Notes under the pieces: generated by a model
Databases searched by the model: none
Seen by the model: the letters and a program-made list of their open reading frames with translations, nothing else
Told to the model about the DNA's origin: nothing
Position numbers and translations under genes: made by a program
Shown: positions 1 to 5,814 of the stretch, in pieces
Layout: each line of letters starts with the position of its first letter
How positions within the stretch are numbered: the first letter of the stretch is position 1
Source of the DNA: Chloroflexota bacterium
GTDB taxonomy: Bacteria; Chloroflexota; Dehalococcoidia; GIF9; UBA5620
Assembly: GCA_026389735.1 (NCBI GenBank)
Contig: JAPLHH010000118.1
Coordinates: 1-9,167 of the forward strand
DNA length: 9,167 nt
Reading direction: 5' to 3'

Positions 1-327
1 CTCCCTGGGTTCTTTAACTTTCAACCTGGCTCTAACATAGAGAGGAGCTGCATAAGTAATATCCCGCTGGCGACATTGGTCAACTGAGTATGGAGGCTGA
101 CGAAACTCATAGCCAACGAAATGCAACTCTAACCGCGTACCTGTGAAGTCATGGATGGGGGAAACTTCTTGGAAAAGCTCCCTTAACCCCTCCTCTTGAA
201 ACCAACGAAAAGAATCAAGTTGAACCTTAATAAGATTAGGAATCTCTAAGACCTCAGGTAATTTAGCGAAGGATTTTCTCTTCTCCGAATCAATGCTTCG
301 TTTTTCAGGCACTAATGAAATAGACAT
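1..327 (-). CDS. rpoB: DNA-directed RNA polymerase subunit beta, N-terminal part (runs off the left edge)
   Basis: The minus strand from the ATG at 327 stays open for 109 codons to the edge of the window, so only the first tenth or so of RpoB is present. The protein reads like a standard bacterial RpoB N-terminus: [19 protein letters not shown] at residues 29-47, then [13 protein letters not shown] at 56-68, and the [11 protein letters not shown] stretch at 88-98 that leads into the beta-1 (protrusion) region. RpoB forms the catalytic core of RNA polymerase together with RpoC. A GGGAG Shine-Dalgarno lies a few bases before the ATG, and a near-consensus promoter lies further upstream. The immediately upstream gene is divergent, so rplL, the usual upstream neighbour, is not adjacent here. 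The identification rests on my recognition of conserved sequence. The catalytic regions are outside the window. Confidence 0.95.
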   Translation of the reverse strand, partial: MSISLVPEKRSIDSEKRKSFAKLPEVLEIPNLIKVQLDSFRWFQEEGLRELFQEVSPIHDFTGTRLELHFVGYEFRQPPYSVDQCRQRDITYAAPLYVRARLKVKEPRE

Positions 328-455
328 AGCTCTCCCATCAGAAATTAAGACAAATGTCTCAAAAGTGGTACTTTAACCAAGAGATAGATTGTAACTACGG
401 ATTTTAATTGGGGAAAGAGTTAATAGGAAGTCGACAAGGTATTCCAATACAGTAA
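328..455 (-). promoter_or_regulatory. Predicted 5' leader of rpoB with three short dyads
   Basis: This stretch lies between the predicted rpoB transcription start (about 455) and the rpoB ATG. It holds no open gene. It contains three short inverted repeats: GTATTCCAATAC at 439-450, AAAGTGGTACTTT at 362-374 and AGACAAATGTCT at 348-359. Each could fold as a 5-bp stem with a 2-3 base loop in RNA or act as a small DNA dyad. The last of them ends about 20 bases before the start codon. None has a U-tract, and none is long enough to be a convincing attenuator. A regulatory role is only a possibility. Confidence 0.4.
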
Positions 456-461
456 ACAAGA

Positions 462-490
462 AGTATAACACCAAATTTGTTTTTTGTCAA
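462..490 (-). promoter_or_regulatory. Sigma-70-type promoter of rpoB
   Basis: Read on the minus strand there is a perfect -35 box TTGACA (485-490) and a -10 box TATACT (462-467, five of six consensus bases), separated by exactly 17 bp. An A/T-rich spacer joins them. The expected transcription start is near 455, giving a leader of about 128 nt before rpoB. This is the best promoter match in the window and fits a highly expressed housekeeping gene that has its own promoter. Confidence 0.85.
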
Positions 491-620
491 GGGTATTTTA
501 ACCCTTTTCCCCAAAAATTTCTAGATTTTTTGTGCAAACCTTCAATCATACGAGGGAAACCTACCTTATTAGTAGTAATCATATCATAGCTTGACACCAT
601 CGCCAAGCCAACTCGCCAGA
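491..620. other. Central part of the rpoB/moxR divergent intergenic region
   Basis: With the rpoB leader and the two promoters, this completes a gene-free stretch of about 370 bases between divergent genes. It is A/T-rich. Next to the rpoB -35 box it has a weak hairpin, GGGT (491-494) with ACCC (501-504), followed by T4 in the plus direction. I found no convincing reading frame and no RNA gene. An isolated TTGACA at 591-596 has no matching -10 box at the proper distance. Confidence 0.5.
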
Positions 621-649
621 TTGCTTTAGGCTTCAATATGGACTACAAT
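621..649 (+). promoter_or_regulatory. Candidate promoter of the moxR-VWA pair
   Basis: TTGCTT (621-626) and TACAAT (644-649) are separated by 17 bp. The -10 box matches five of six consensus bases, but the -35 box only three of six. The predicted start is near 656, leaving a leader of roughly 45 nt before the chosen ATG at 703. The match is moderate and could be fortuitous in A/T-rich DNA. Confidence 0.4.
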
Positions 650-702
650 TAGCAGCGGCATAGCAATACAAAGCACGACCGCTAATGGAGGCAAAGCAAG
701 TA

Positions 703-1575
703 ATGGTTAATGACGGTTTCGATAAATTTAAAGGTTCGCATGACTATGTTACCTCCGAAGCTCTGAGAAATGCTGTCAATGTGGCCATAGCCTTAAGAAG
801 GCCTCTGTTGGTTAGAGGCGAACCAGGAACAGGAAAGACGTTGCTGGCCCACAGTATCGCCAAAGGCCTAAATAAAAAGCTGACTGTCTGGAATATAAAA
901 TCCACTACCAAAGCCCAAGAAGGGCTATATGTCTATGATGTTGTGCAGAGGCTAAACGACAGCCGCTTCGGTGATAAAGATATCTCCGACATTAGGCAAT
1001 ACATAAAGCCGGGCAAATTAGGAGAGGCCTTTGCCTCCAAAGAGGAGGTTGTGCTCCTCATTGACGAGATAGATAAAGCCGACCTCGAATTCCCTAACGA
1101 CTTACTCAATGAACTAGATGAGATGAGCTTCTACATCCCAGAGACGGGTGAGAGTATTGTTGCAGCTCACCGGCCTATAGTGGTCATAACCAGCAATGCT
1201 GAGAAGGAATTGCCTGACGCTTTTCTGCGACGCTGTATATTCCATTACATTGAATTTCCTAACCCGCCGCTAATGGAGGAAATAGTCAAGGTACACTTCC
1301 CCGATATACAGGATAGTCTCCTTCGCCAGGCTTTGACAACGTTCTATTCACTACGAAAAATTGACGATTTCCGTAAGAAACCGTCAACAAGCGAACTTAT
1401 AGACTGGATTCGTGTTCTCATCGCCAGCAGCACGCCAGATGAGGTGATACCCAGTGAGATTCCTTTTGCCGGCACCTTATTGAAGAAAGAAACAGACTAT
1501 GCCTATTTCGTAAATACCTACATGAAGAAGATACAAACCACAAAGACTATAGACGGCTACGAGACGCTACGTTAA
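703..1575 (+). CDS. MoxR-type AAA+ ATPase (CoxD-like)
   Basis: This is a single-domain cytoplasmic AAA+ ATPase of the MoxR group. Counting from the upstream ATG at 685 (296 aa), Walker A is GEPGTGKT at 45-52, Walker B is VVLLIDEIDKAD at about 122-133, a sensor-1-like TSN is at 169-171, and the arginine-finger region is LRRC at 181-184. MoxR ATPases form rings that work with a VWA-domain partner to remodel, activate or metallate other proteins. The partner follows 20 bp downstream, which supports this role. I chose ATG 703 (290 aa) because GGAGG at 687-691 lies 11 nt before it, whereas ATG 685 has no Shine-Dalgarno and would place that GGAGG inside its own codons. ATG 685 remains possible. The target enzyme is not evident: no cox, mox or similar structural genes are adjacent, so a specific name such as CoxD is not justified. 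Confidence 0.88.
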   Translation: MVNDGFDKFKGSHDYVTSEALRNAVNVAIALRRPLLVRGEPGTGKTLLAHSIAKGLNKKLTVWNIKSTTKAQEGLYVYDVVQRLNDSRFGDKDISDIRQYIKPGKLGEAFASKEEVVLLIDEIDKADLEFPNDLLNELDEMSFYIPETGESIVAAHRPIVVITSNAEKELPDAFLRRCIFHYIEFPNPPLMEEIVKVHFPDIQDSLLRQALTTFYSLRKIDDFRKKPSTSELIDWIRVLIASSTPDEVIPSEIPFAGTLLKKETDYAYFVNTYMKKIQTTKTIDGYETLR

Positions 1576-1595
1576 TAAACGGTAGATAGGCACTC

Positions 1596-2765
1596 ATGTT
1601 TACCGACTTCTTTTACACCTTAAAAGAGAGAAAGGTACCCGTCTCAATCACAGAATGGATGACCCTTATGGAAGCTTTGTCTAAGGGCTACATCTCCAGT
1701 CTAAATGATTTCTATTATCTAGCCCGAGCCATATTGGTCAAAAGCGAAGCTCACTTCGACCATTATGACATTGCTTTCCAAGAATACTTCAAAGGCATTA
1801 AAGCCCCGGCAGAGATTTCAGAGCAAATTCTGGCCTGGCTTAAAGACCCTTTCAACAGGATGCTCCTAACTGAAGAAGAGAGGACATTGCTGGACCTTAT
1901 GGATTTGGATGAATTGCTGGAGGAGCTTGAAAAGAGGCTTCGGGAGCAGACAGAGCAACATGATAGAGGCGCCTATTGGATTGGTCGAGGAGGCACCTCA
2001 CCCTTCGGACATTCTGGACAACATCCGGCTGGCTTCAGACTCGGCGGTGTGGGAGGCGGCAGAAGCGCCATTCAAATCGCTGAACAAAGGCAATTCCGCA
2101 ACTACCGCCATGACCTGACGCTCGATATCCGTCAGATTGAAGTAGCCCTCAAAGGACTACGGCAACTTAAACGCATCGGGCCTGAGGACGAACTGGATTT
2201 GGATAAGACAATAGATGCTACCGCCAAGAACGCTGGCGAAATCGAGTTGAAGTGGAGACAAAGCAGACACAACAAGGTAAAGTTGCTTCTTCTTATGGAT
2301 GTGGGTGGCTCTATGGACCCCTTCGCTCACCTCTGCAGCCTGCTCTTCTCGGCTGCACACCGCAGTACTCACTTCAAAGACTTCCAGTATTATTATTTCC
2401 ACAACTGTATATACGACTACGTTTATAAAGATATCGAGCGGCGGGATGCAGTAAGTATCGACCATCTGCTTAATACTCTGGAGCCCGATTATAAGGTAAT
2501 ACTGGCAGGAGATGCCTGGATGGCACCATCGGAGCTAAAGAATGTCTACGGCGCCATTTATTACTACGAACGAAACCACAAGCCGGGATTAGTCCGGCTC
2601 AAACAGATCGCTGACCATTTCACCCACTGCGCCTGGCTAAACCCCGAATCGCAAAACTATTGGAACGAACCCACAGTTTTTATGATCCGGAAAGTCTTTT
2701 CCATGTTCGAACTCACCATCGAAGGCCTCCAGCAGGCAGTTAAAAAGCTGATTATTAAGCACTGA
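1596..2765 (+). CDS. VWA-domain protein, CoxE-like partner of MoxR ATPase
   Basis: This 389-aa protein has no signal peptide or membrane segment and resembles CoxE-like VWA proteins that sit beside MoxR ATPases. The N-terminal helical part (1-125) begins MFTDFFYTLKERKVPVSITE. It is followed by a Gly-rich linker (WIGRGGTSPFG at about 128-138, then GGVGGG near 150-155). The C-terminal VWA domain (about 228-350) holds DVGGSM at 235-240. The MIDAS metal motif is normally DxSxS; here it is D235-x-G-x-S239. From memory the Gly is typical of this subgroup and not a lesion. GDAWMAP (305-311) supplies the later acidic residue. Known family behaviour suggests it recruits substrates or cofactors for the ATPase. 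The ribosome-binding site is weak (AGG five bases before the ATG), so expression may depend on coupling to the ATPase gene. Confidence 0.87.
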   Translation: MFTDFFYTLKERKVPVSITEWMTLMEALSKGYISSLNDFYYLARAILVKSEAHFDHYDIAFQEYFKGIKAPAEISEQILAWLKDPFNRMLLTEEERTLLDLMDLDELLEELEKRLREQTEQHDRGAYWIGRGGTSPFGHSGQHPAGFRLGGVGGGRSAIQIAEQRQFRNYRHDLTLDIRQIEVALKGLRQLKRIGPEDELDLDKTIDATAKNAGEIELKWRQSRHNKVKLLLLMDVGGSMDPFAHLCSLLFSAAHRSTHFKDFQYYYFHNCIYDYVYKDIERRDAVSIDHLLNTLEPDYKVILAGDAWMAPSELKNVYGAIYYYERNHKPGLVRLKQIADHFTHCAWLNPESQNYWNEPTVFMIRKVFSMFELTIEGLQQAVKKLIIKH

Positions 2766-2821
2766 AGCTATTTGAAGCGCTGCTAAGCTGCCACCACAGA
2801 TACAAGTCTCCCCATATCATA

Positions 2822-2851
2822 TAGACAAGAGAGTAAGTCGAGCGGTATAAT
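2822..2851 (+). promoter_or_regulatory. Promoter of hpt-ade, predicted to give a leaderless mRNA
   Basis: A perfect TATAAT (2846-2851) lies seven bases before the hpt ATG at 2859. TAGACA (2822-2827, five of six -35 bases) is upstream with an 18-bp spacer. Transcription from such a -10 box would start at or within a base of the A of the ATG. No Shine-Dalgarno is present between the -10 box and the start codon, only CACCCCC. Both facts point to leaderless expression of hpt. Confidence 0.7.
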
Positions 2852-2858
2852 CACCCCC

Positions 2859-3377
2859 ATGTCCTCGCAGCCTAAAGTTCTAATCACCCAAGACGAAATC
2901 AAGAAGGCTGTAGCTAGGCTGGCTGCTGAAATCAGGCGGGACTATCAAGGCAAAGAACCTCTGCTTATCGGCATTCTTAAAGGTTCGTTTGTCTTTATGG
3001 CTGACCTGGTCCGTGAGCTTGAACTGCCGGTAGAGGTAGATTTCGTTAAGCTCTCCAGCTATGGCGCAGGCACGGAAACCTCTGGCAAAATAAAAATGGT
3101 GCAGTGCTTGGAAACCCGGATAAAGGGTAGGGATATACTGGTGGTTGAGGACATAGTTGATACCGGACTGACCGTTTCTTTTTTGCTAAATTACTTAAAA
3201 AGGAAAAAACCGGCGTCTTTAAAGCTTTGCGCCCTGACCGATAAACCTTCAAGACACAAGGTTCCAATCTCTATCGATTACCTCGGCTGCACCGTGCCCA
3301 GCAAGTTTATAGTCGGCTACGGAATTGACTGGAATGAGAAGTTTCGCCACCTGCGAGATATATGTTGCATAGATTAA
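2859..3377 (+). CDS. hpt: Hypoxanthine phosphoribosyltransferase
   Basis: This 172-aa protein has the usual length and motifs of bacterial HPRT, a cytoplasmic enzyme that converts hypoxanthine (often also guanine) plus PRPP to IMP (or GMP). Visible motifs are the loop I segment ILKGSFVF (39-46), the SSYG flexible loop (66-69), the PRPP-binding VVEDIVDTGLT (95-105) with its two acidic residues, the purine-contacting region LTDKPSRH (126-133), and the C-terminal FIVGYGIDWNEKFRHL (150-165). The last differs from the common form with D-Y-A-E in having D-W-N-E. The start is ATG 2859, directly downstream of a perfect -10 box and without a Shine-Dalgarno, suggesting leaderless translation. It is followed 19 bp later by adenine deaminase, whose product hypoxanthine is its substrate, so the two form a purine salvage operon. 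Confidence 0.95.
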   Translation: MSSQPKVLITQDEIKKAVARLAAEIRRDYQGKEPLLIGILKGSFVFMADLVRELELPVEVDFVKLSSYGAGTETSGKIKMVQCLETRIKGRDILVVEDIVDTGLTVSFLLNYLKRKKPASLKLCALTDKPSRHKVPISIDYLGCTVPSKFIVGYGIDWNEKFRHLRDICCID

Positions 3378-3396
3378 TTCGCGGGAGGAGCAGAAT

Positions 3397-5094
3397 ATGA
3401 GCCTGGCTAAACTGATTTCAGTTGCCCGTGGGGATGCCCCAGCAGACTTGCTGCTTAAGAACGCCAAGATAATAAACACTTTCGTTGGCATCATAGAAGA
3501 AGGTAATGTGGCCATTTACGGCGATAGGATTGCTGGGCTCGGCAACTATCACAAGGCTAAAGAGATAATCGACTTAAAGGGCAGCTATCTAGCGCCCGGG
3601 CTTATCAATGGTCACACACATATTGAAAGCTCCATGCTTCATCCCGCTCAATATGCTCAAGCTGTAGTTCCTAGAGGTACCTCAACAGTGATTACTGACC
3701 TGCACGAGATAACCAACGTTGCTGGCTTCGATGGTATAAAGTTCGTTCTGGACTGGGCACAGAAGCTGCCTTTGGACATGTTCTTTATGGCTCCCTCGTG
3801 CGTTCCAGCCACTCACATGGAAACAAGCGGTGCCGAAATCACCGCCCAGGATATCAAGAGGGCTCTAAAATTGCCAAATGTCATCGGGCTTGGTGAAATG
3901 ATGAACTTTCCTGGCGTCATCAGCGGAAACAAAGAAGTTCTTAAGAAGATAGCTGCTGCTCAGGGCAAGGTCATTGACGGGCATGCACCGGGTGTTACCA
4001 ATAAGCGGTTGAACGCTTACTTAGCCGCCGGCATTGGCTCAGACCATGAGTCGACTGCTTTAGAGGAAGGCAGAGAAAAGCTAAGGCGGGGGATGCACCT
4101 GATGATACGGGAGGGCTCTTCGGAGAAAAATCTGGATACCCTTTTACCTCTGGTCAATGATAGGACGTTCAGTAGATGCCTTTTTGTCGTCGATGACCGC
4201 AGTTGCTCTGATTTGCTCAGCGAGGGCGATATCGATGCTGTCGTGAGGAAGGCAATTCAGAAGGGTCTTGAGCCGGTGAGAGCGATACAGCTGGCAACCA
4301 TCAATACCGCCGAGTATTTCAGGCTATACGACCGTGGTGGCATTGCCCCCGGCTACACAGCCAACCTCATAACCATCACTGACCTCTCACAACTGGAAAT
4401 AGACATGGTTTTTTATAAAGGCCGTCTGGTAGCCACAGCAGGTAAGTATCTTATGTCAACACTGAATACCTCTGCTAAAGAGCTAACCGATACTGTCCGA
4501 ATTAAGCCCTTCGGTATCGAAGCATTAAAATTAACCACAAGCGGAGAAAGTCTCCCCGTCATTGAAATCATCCCCGGCCAGATAGTCACCAAGCGAAGAA
4601 TTGAAAGAGTCAAAGCCAAAGATGGCGTAGTTATGCCTGACTTACAGGAAGATATATTAAAGCTGGCGGTAGTAGAAAGACATAAGGCTAGCGGTAACAT
4701 CGGTCTGGGGTTGGTTAAAGGCTTCGGCCTGAAACGAGGCGCGCTAGCCTCATCCATAGCTCACGACTCTCACAACATAGTAGCCGTCGGCACGAATGAC
4801 CCCGATATCTTCACAGCAATCAAAGAGATTGAGAGATTGCAAGGTGGGTTAGTAGTGTGCGTTGATGGCAAAATCCTGGCGGCTTTACCGCTACCCATCG
4901 CCGGCCTACTTTCACCCGAACCCCTAGAAGCAGTCGTCAAAAAGTCCGAGAAGGTGGGAAAAAACGCATCAGGGCTAGGAAATATCCCCCCAGCACCCTT
5001 CGCTCTTCTTTCCTTCATCGCCTTACCAGTAATCCCCGAACTTAGGTTGACTGACATGGGGCTGGTAGACGTGCTAGAATTCAAACTAATTTAA
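3397..5094 (+). CDS. ade: Adenine deaminase
   Basis: This 565-aa protein matches the AdeC/Ade type of adenine deaminase, an amidohydrolase-fold metalloenzyme that converts adenine to hypoxanthine and ammonia. Likely metal and catalytic residues are H73 and H75 (INGHTHIESSM), E167 (GLGEMMN), H196 (IDGHAPG), H217 (GSDHEST) and D266/D267 (FVVDDRS). The conserved ATINTAEYF (300-308) and GGIAPG (314-319) follow. The C-terminal adenine-deaminase domain spans about 395-560 and includes SIAHDSHN (453-460). A strong GGGAGGAG (3383-3390) six bases before the ATG fixes the start. One oddity is that the position after DDR is Ser, whereas the common form as I recall it is DDRH. All principal ligands remain, so I expect activity. 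It is probably co-transcribed with hpt from the promoter at 2822-2851. Confidence 0.95.
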   Translation: MSLAKLISVARGDAPADLLLKNAKIINTFVGIIEEGNVAIYGDRIAGLGNYHKAKEIIDLKGSYLAPGLINGHTHIESSMLHPAQYAQAVVPRGTSTVITDLHEITNVAGFDGIKFVLDWAQKLPLDMFFMAPSCVPATHMETSGAEITAQDIKRALKLPNVIGLGEMMNFPGVISGNKEVLKKIAAAQGKVIDGHAPGVTNKRLNAYLAAGIGSDHESTALEEGREKLRRGMHLMIREGSSEKNLDTLLPLVNDRTFSRCLFVVDDRSCSDLLSEGDIDAVVRKAIQKGLEPVRAIQLATINTAEYFRLYDRGGIAPGYTANLITITDLSQLEIDMVFYKGRLVATAGKYLMSTLNTSAKELTDTVRIKPFGIEALKLTTSGESLPVIEIIPGQIVTKRRIERVKAKDGVVMPDLQEDILKLAVVERHKASGNIGLGLVKGFGLKRGALASSIAHDSHNIVAVGTNDPDIFTAIKEIERLQGGLVVCVDGKILAALPLPIAGLLSPEPLEAVVKKSEKVGKNASGLGNIPPAPFALLSFIALPVIPELRLTDMGLVDVLEFKLI

Positions 5095-5150
5095 AAAAGA
5101 AGAGTTATGGAAATTGCTAATCTGCCAAACTTAAAGCTGTGATTTCGGTG

Positions 5151-5166
5151 GCTTCAGGGGGCAAAG
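5151..5166. repeat. Left arm of a perfect 16-bp inverted repeat framing the GYD gene
   Basis: GCTTCAGGGGGCAAAG at this position is the exact reverse complement of 5509-5524. It lies 16 bp beyond the stop of the GYD gene, on its 3' side. Identity does not extend beyond 16 bp on either side. No target-site duplication is visible in the outer flanks (CGGTG on the left, TTAAT on the right). Confidence 0.85.
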
Positions 5167-5182
5167 ATAGGCTTAGCTACAA

Positions 5183-5474
5183 TCACTTCTTCTTCAGACT
5201 AGCGATGAACTGATCAACACTAACAGCAGCCATAGTCATAGTTCCGAGTGTGCCTCTAGAACCCAGTTCTACAGCTATCTTACTTATGGCCTCGTTGCTT
5301 GGAGCGTCCAGGATGTTTACAAAATCATAGGGGCCAAGTAAAGCATACTGAGCGAGTACCTTAGCCCCCATAGCCTCAACTTCCTTGTTAACCTCCTTTA
5401 TCCGCTCCGGCTTCTCTTTATATGGTTTTTCTGCCTTCATCGGTCAGGGTTGTTAGCATCACATAAATCGGCAT
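5183..5474 (-). pseudogene. GYD-domain protein gene, frameshifted after codon 18
   Basis: A small alpha/beta protein of the GYD family (about 95-100 aa, function unknown) is encoded in two frames. From ATG 5474, after a strong GGAGGAGG, the frame gives MPIYVMLTTLTDEGRKTI and then hits TAA at 5420-5418. The next frame continues at the same point with KEKPERIKEVNKEVEAMG, then LAQYALLGPYDFVNIL and ending VDQFIASLKKK, stop at 5183. The span is 292 bases, one more than 97 codons; removing one base within ATAT near 5420-5423 restores a seamless 96-aa GYD protein. An ATG at 5440 would give an 85-aa product, but it has no Shine-Dalgarno and lacks the first beta strand. The cause may be a true mutation, an assembly error or, less likely, programmed frameshifting. 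The downstream part is well preserved, so any mutation would be recent. The gene is convergent with ade. Confidence 0.85.
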
Positions 5475-5508
5475 AGTGTCCCACCTCCTCCTAAATATTT
5501 AAAACCAG

Positions 5509-5524
5509 CTTTGCCCCCTGAAGC
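5509..5524. repeat. Right arm of a perfect 16-bp inverted repeat framing the GYD gene
   Basis: CTTTGCCCCCTGAAGC pairs base for base with 5151-5166. It lies 35 bp upstream of the GYD start codon, so the repeat encloses the whole gene and its ribosome-binding site. A candidate minus-strand promoter at 5533-5560 would start RNA at about 5525, just at the edge of this arm. Confidence 0.85.
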
Positions 5525-5532
5525 TTAATTCA

Positions 5533-5560
5533 ATTCTAACAGATTCCAAGAACAATTCAA
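5533..5560 (-). promoter_or_regulatory. Candidate promoter of the GYD gene
   Basis: On the minus strand TTGAAT (5555-5560) and TAGAAT (5533-5538, five of six -10 bases) are separated by 16 bp. The predicted start near 5525 would place the right arm of the inverted repeat at the very 5' end of the transcript. This is a moderate match in A/T-rich DNA. Confidence 0.45.
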
Positions 5561-5587
5561 GCCCTTATTTAGAAATATTTGGCCATC

Positions 5588-5619
5588 GACATTAGCAACA
5601 ATAAAAGCCTTCTAATGTC
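5588..5619. repeat. Short inverted repeat (8-bp stem)
   Basis: GACATTAG (5588-5595) is the exact reverse complement of CTAATGTC (5612-5619), with a 16-base loop. It has no U-tract on either side. It may be a hairpin or part of an intergenic repeat element, or it may be chance. Confidence 0.35.
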
Positions 5620-5624
5620 TTGCT

Positions 5625-5670
5625 GAGATTCTTTACTCCGCCCAGAATGACTACAGAAAGCTAGAATGAC
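5625..5670. repeat. Possible degenerate intergenic repeat with AGAATGAC motifs
   Basis: The stretch holds GAGATTCTTTAC, then CCGCCCAGAATGAC, then a second AGAATGAC (copies at 5644-5651 and 5663-5670). ATTCT at 5628-5632 pairs with AGAAT at 5644-5648. This pattern reminds me of dispersed palindromic intergenic repeats seen in some environmental bacterial genomes. That is a resemblance from memory; no second full copy exists in this window. Confidence 0.3.
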
Positions 5671-5814
5671 AGTGATGGCTCAATATGGACAGAAAACAGT
5701 TAGGATGATATAGAGGAAATGCCCCAAAGATAAGAAGTATAGAGAACGATAACGATGGGGGCTCGTTCAGATGATATCTAGAACTGCTGCCTGATTTGTT
5801 TTATTATAAAAAAT

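Larger units (their letters stand above)
5525..5814. other. Gene-free region between the GYD unit and the receiver gene
   Basis: No convincing reading frame or RNA gene is seen in these 290 bases. The stretch contains the GYD promoter candidate (5533-5560), a hairpin at 5588-5619, a repeat-like segment at 5625-5670, a possible stem GAACGA (5744-5749) with TCGTTC (5763-5768), and an overlapping hairpin at 5765-5784 (GTTCAGAT with ATCT-A-GAAC, loop GAT). The last lies about 30 bases beyond the stop of the receiver gene and might mark its 3' end, but it lacks a following U-tract. Nothing here resembles a missing DNA-binding domain of the receiver gene. Confidence 0.5.

Noticed and set aside
591..596. 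TTGACA as a -35 box for the MoxR gene
   Set aside because: The bases 16-18 bp downstream (around 613-620) do not resemble a -10 box.
685..702. ATG 685 as the start of the MoxR ATPase
   Set aside because: It has no Shine-Dalgarno, whereas GGAGG lies 11 nt before ATG 703. The longer form is not excluded.
1909..2465. Open frames overlapping the VWA gene on both strands
   Set aside because: The VWA protein reads as a conserved family member throughout. The overlapping frames have compositional shadows and no motifs.
4413..5084. Open frames on the minus strand within adenine deaminase
   Set aside because: They lie wholly inside a clearly conserved gene, show no recognisable domain and have no convincing start signals.
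5183..5440. Intact 85-aa GYD protein starting at ATG 5440
   Set aside because: There is no Shine-Dalgarno before this ATG, and the first strand of the family is encoded just upstream in another frame behind a strong ribosome-binding site. A frameshifted gene explains the data better.
5765..5784. Hairpin as the terminator of the receiver gene
   Set aside because: The stem is short with a bulge and no U-tract follows it. The T6 run at the stop codon precedes the hairpin and does not follow it.
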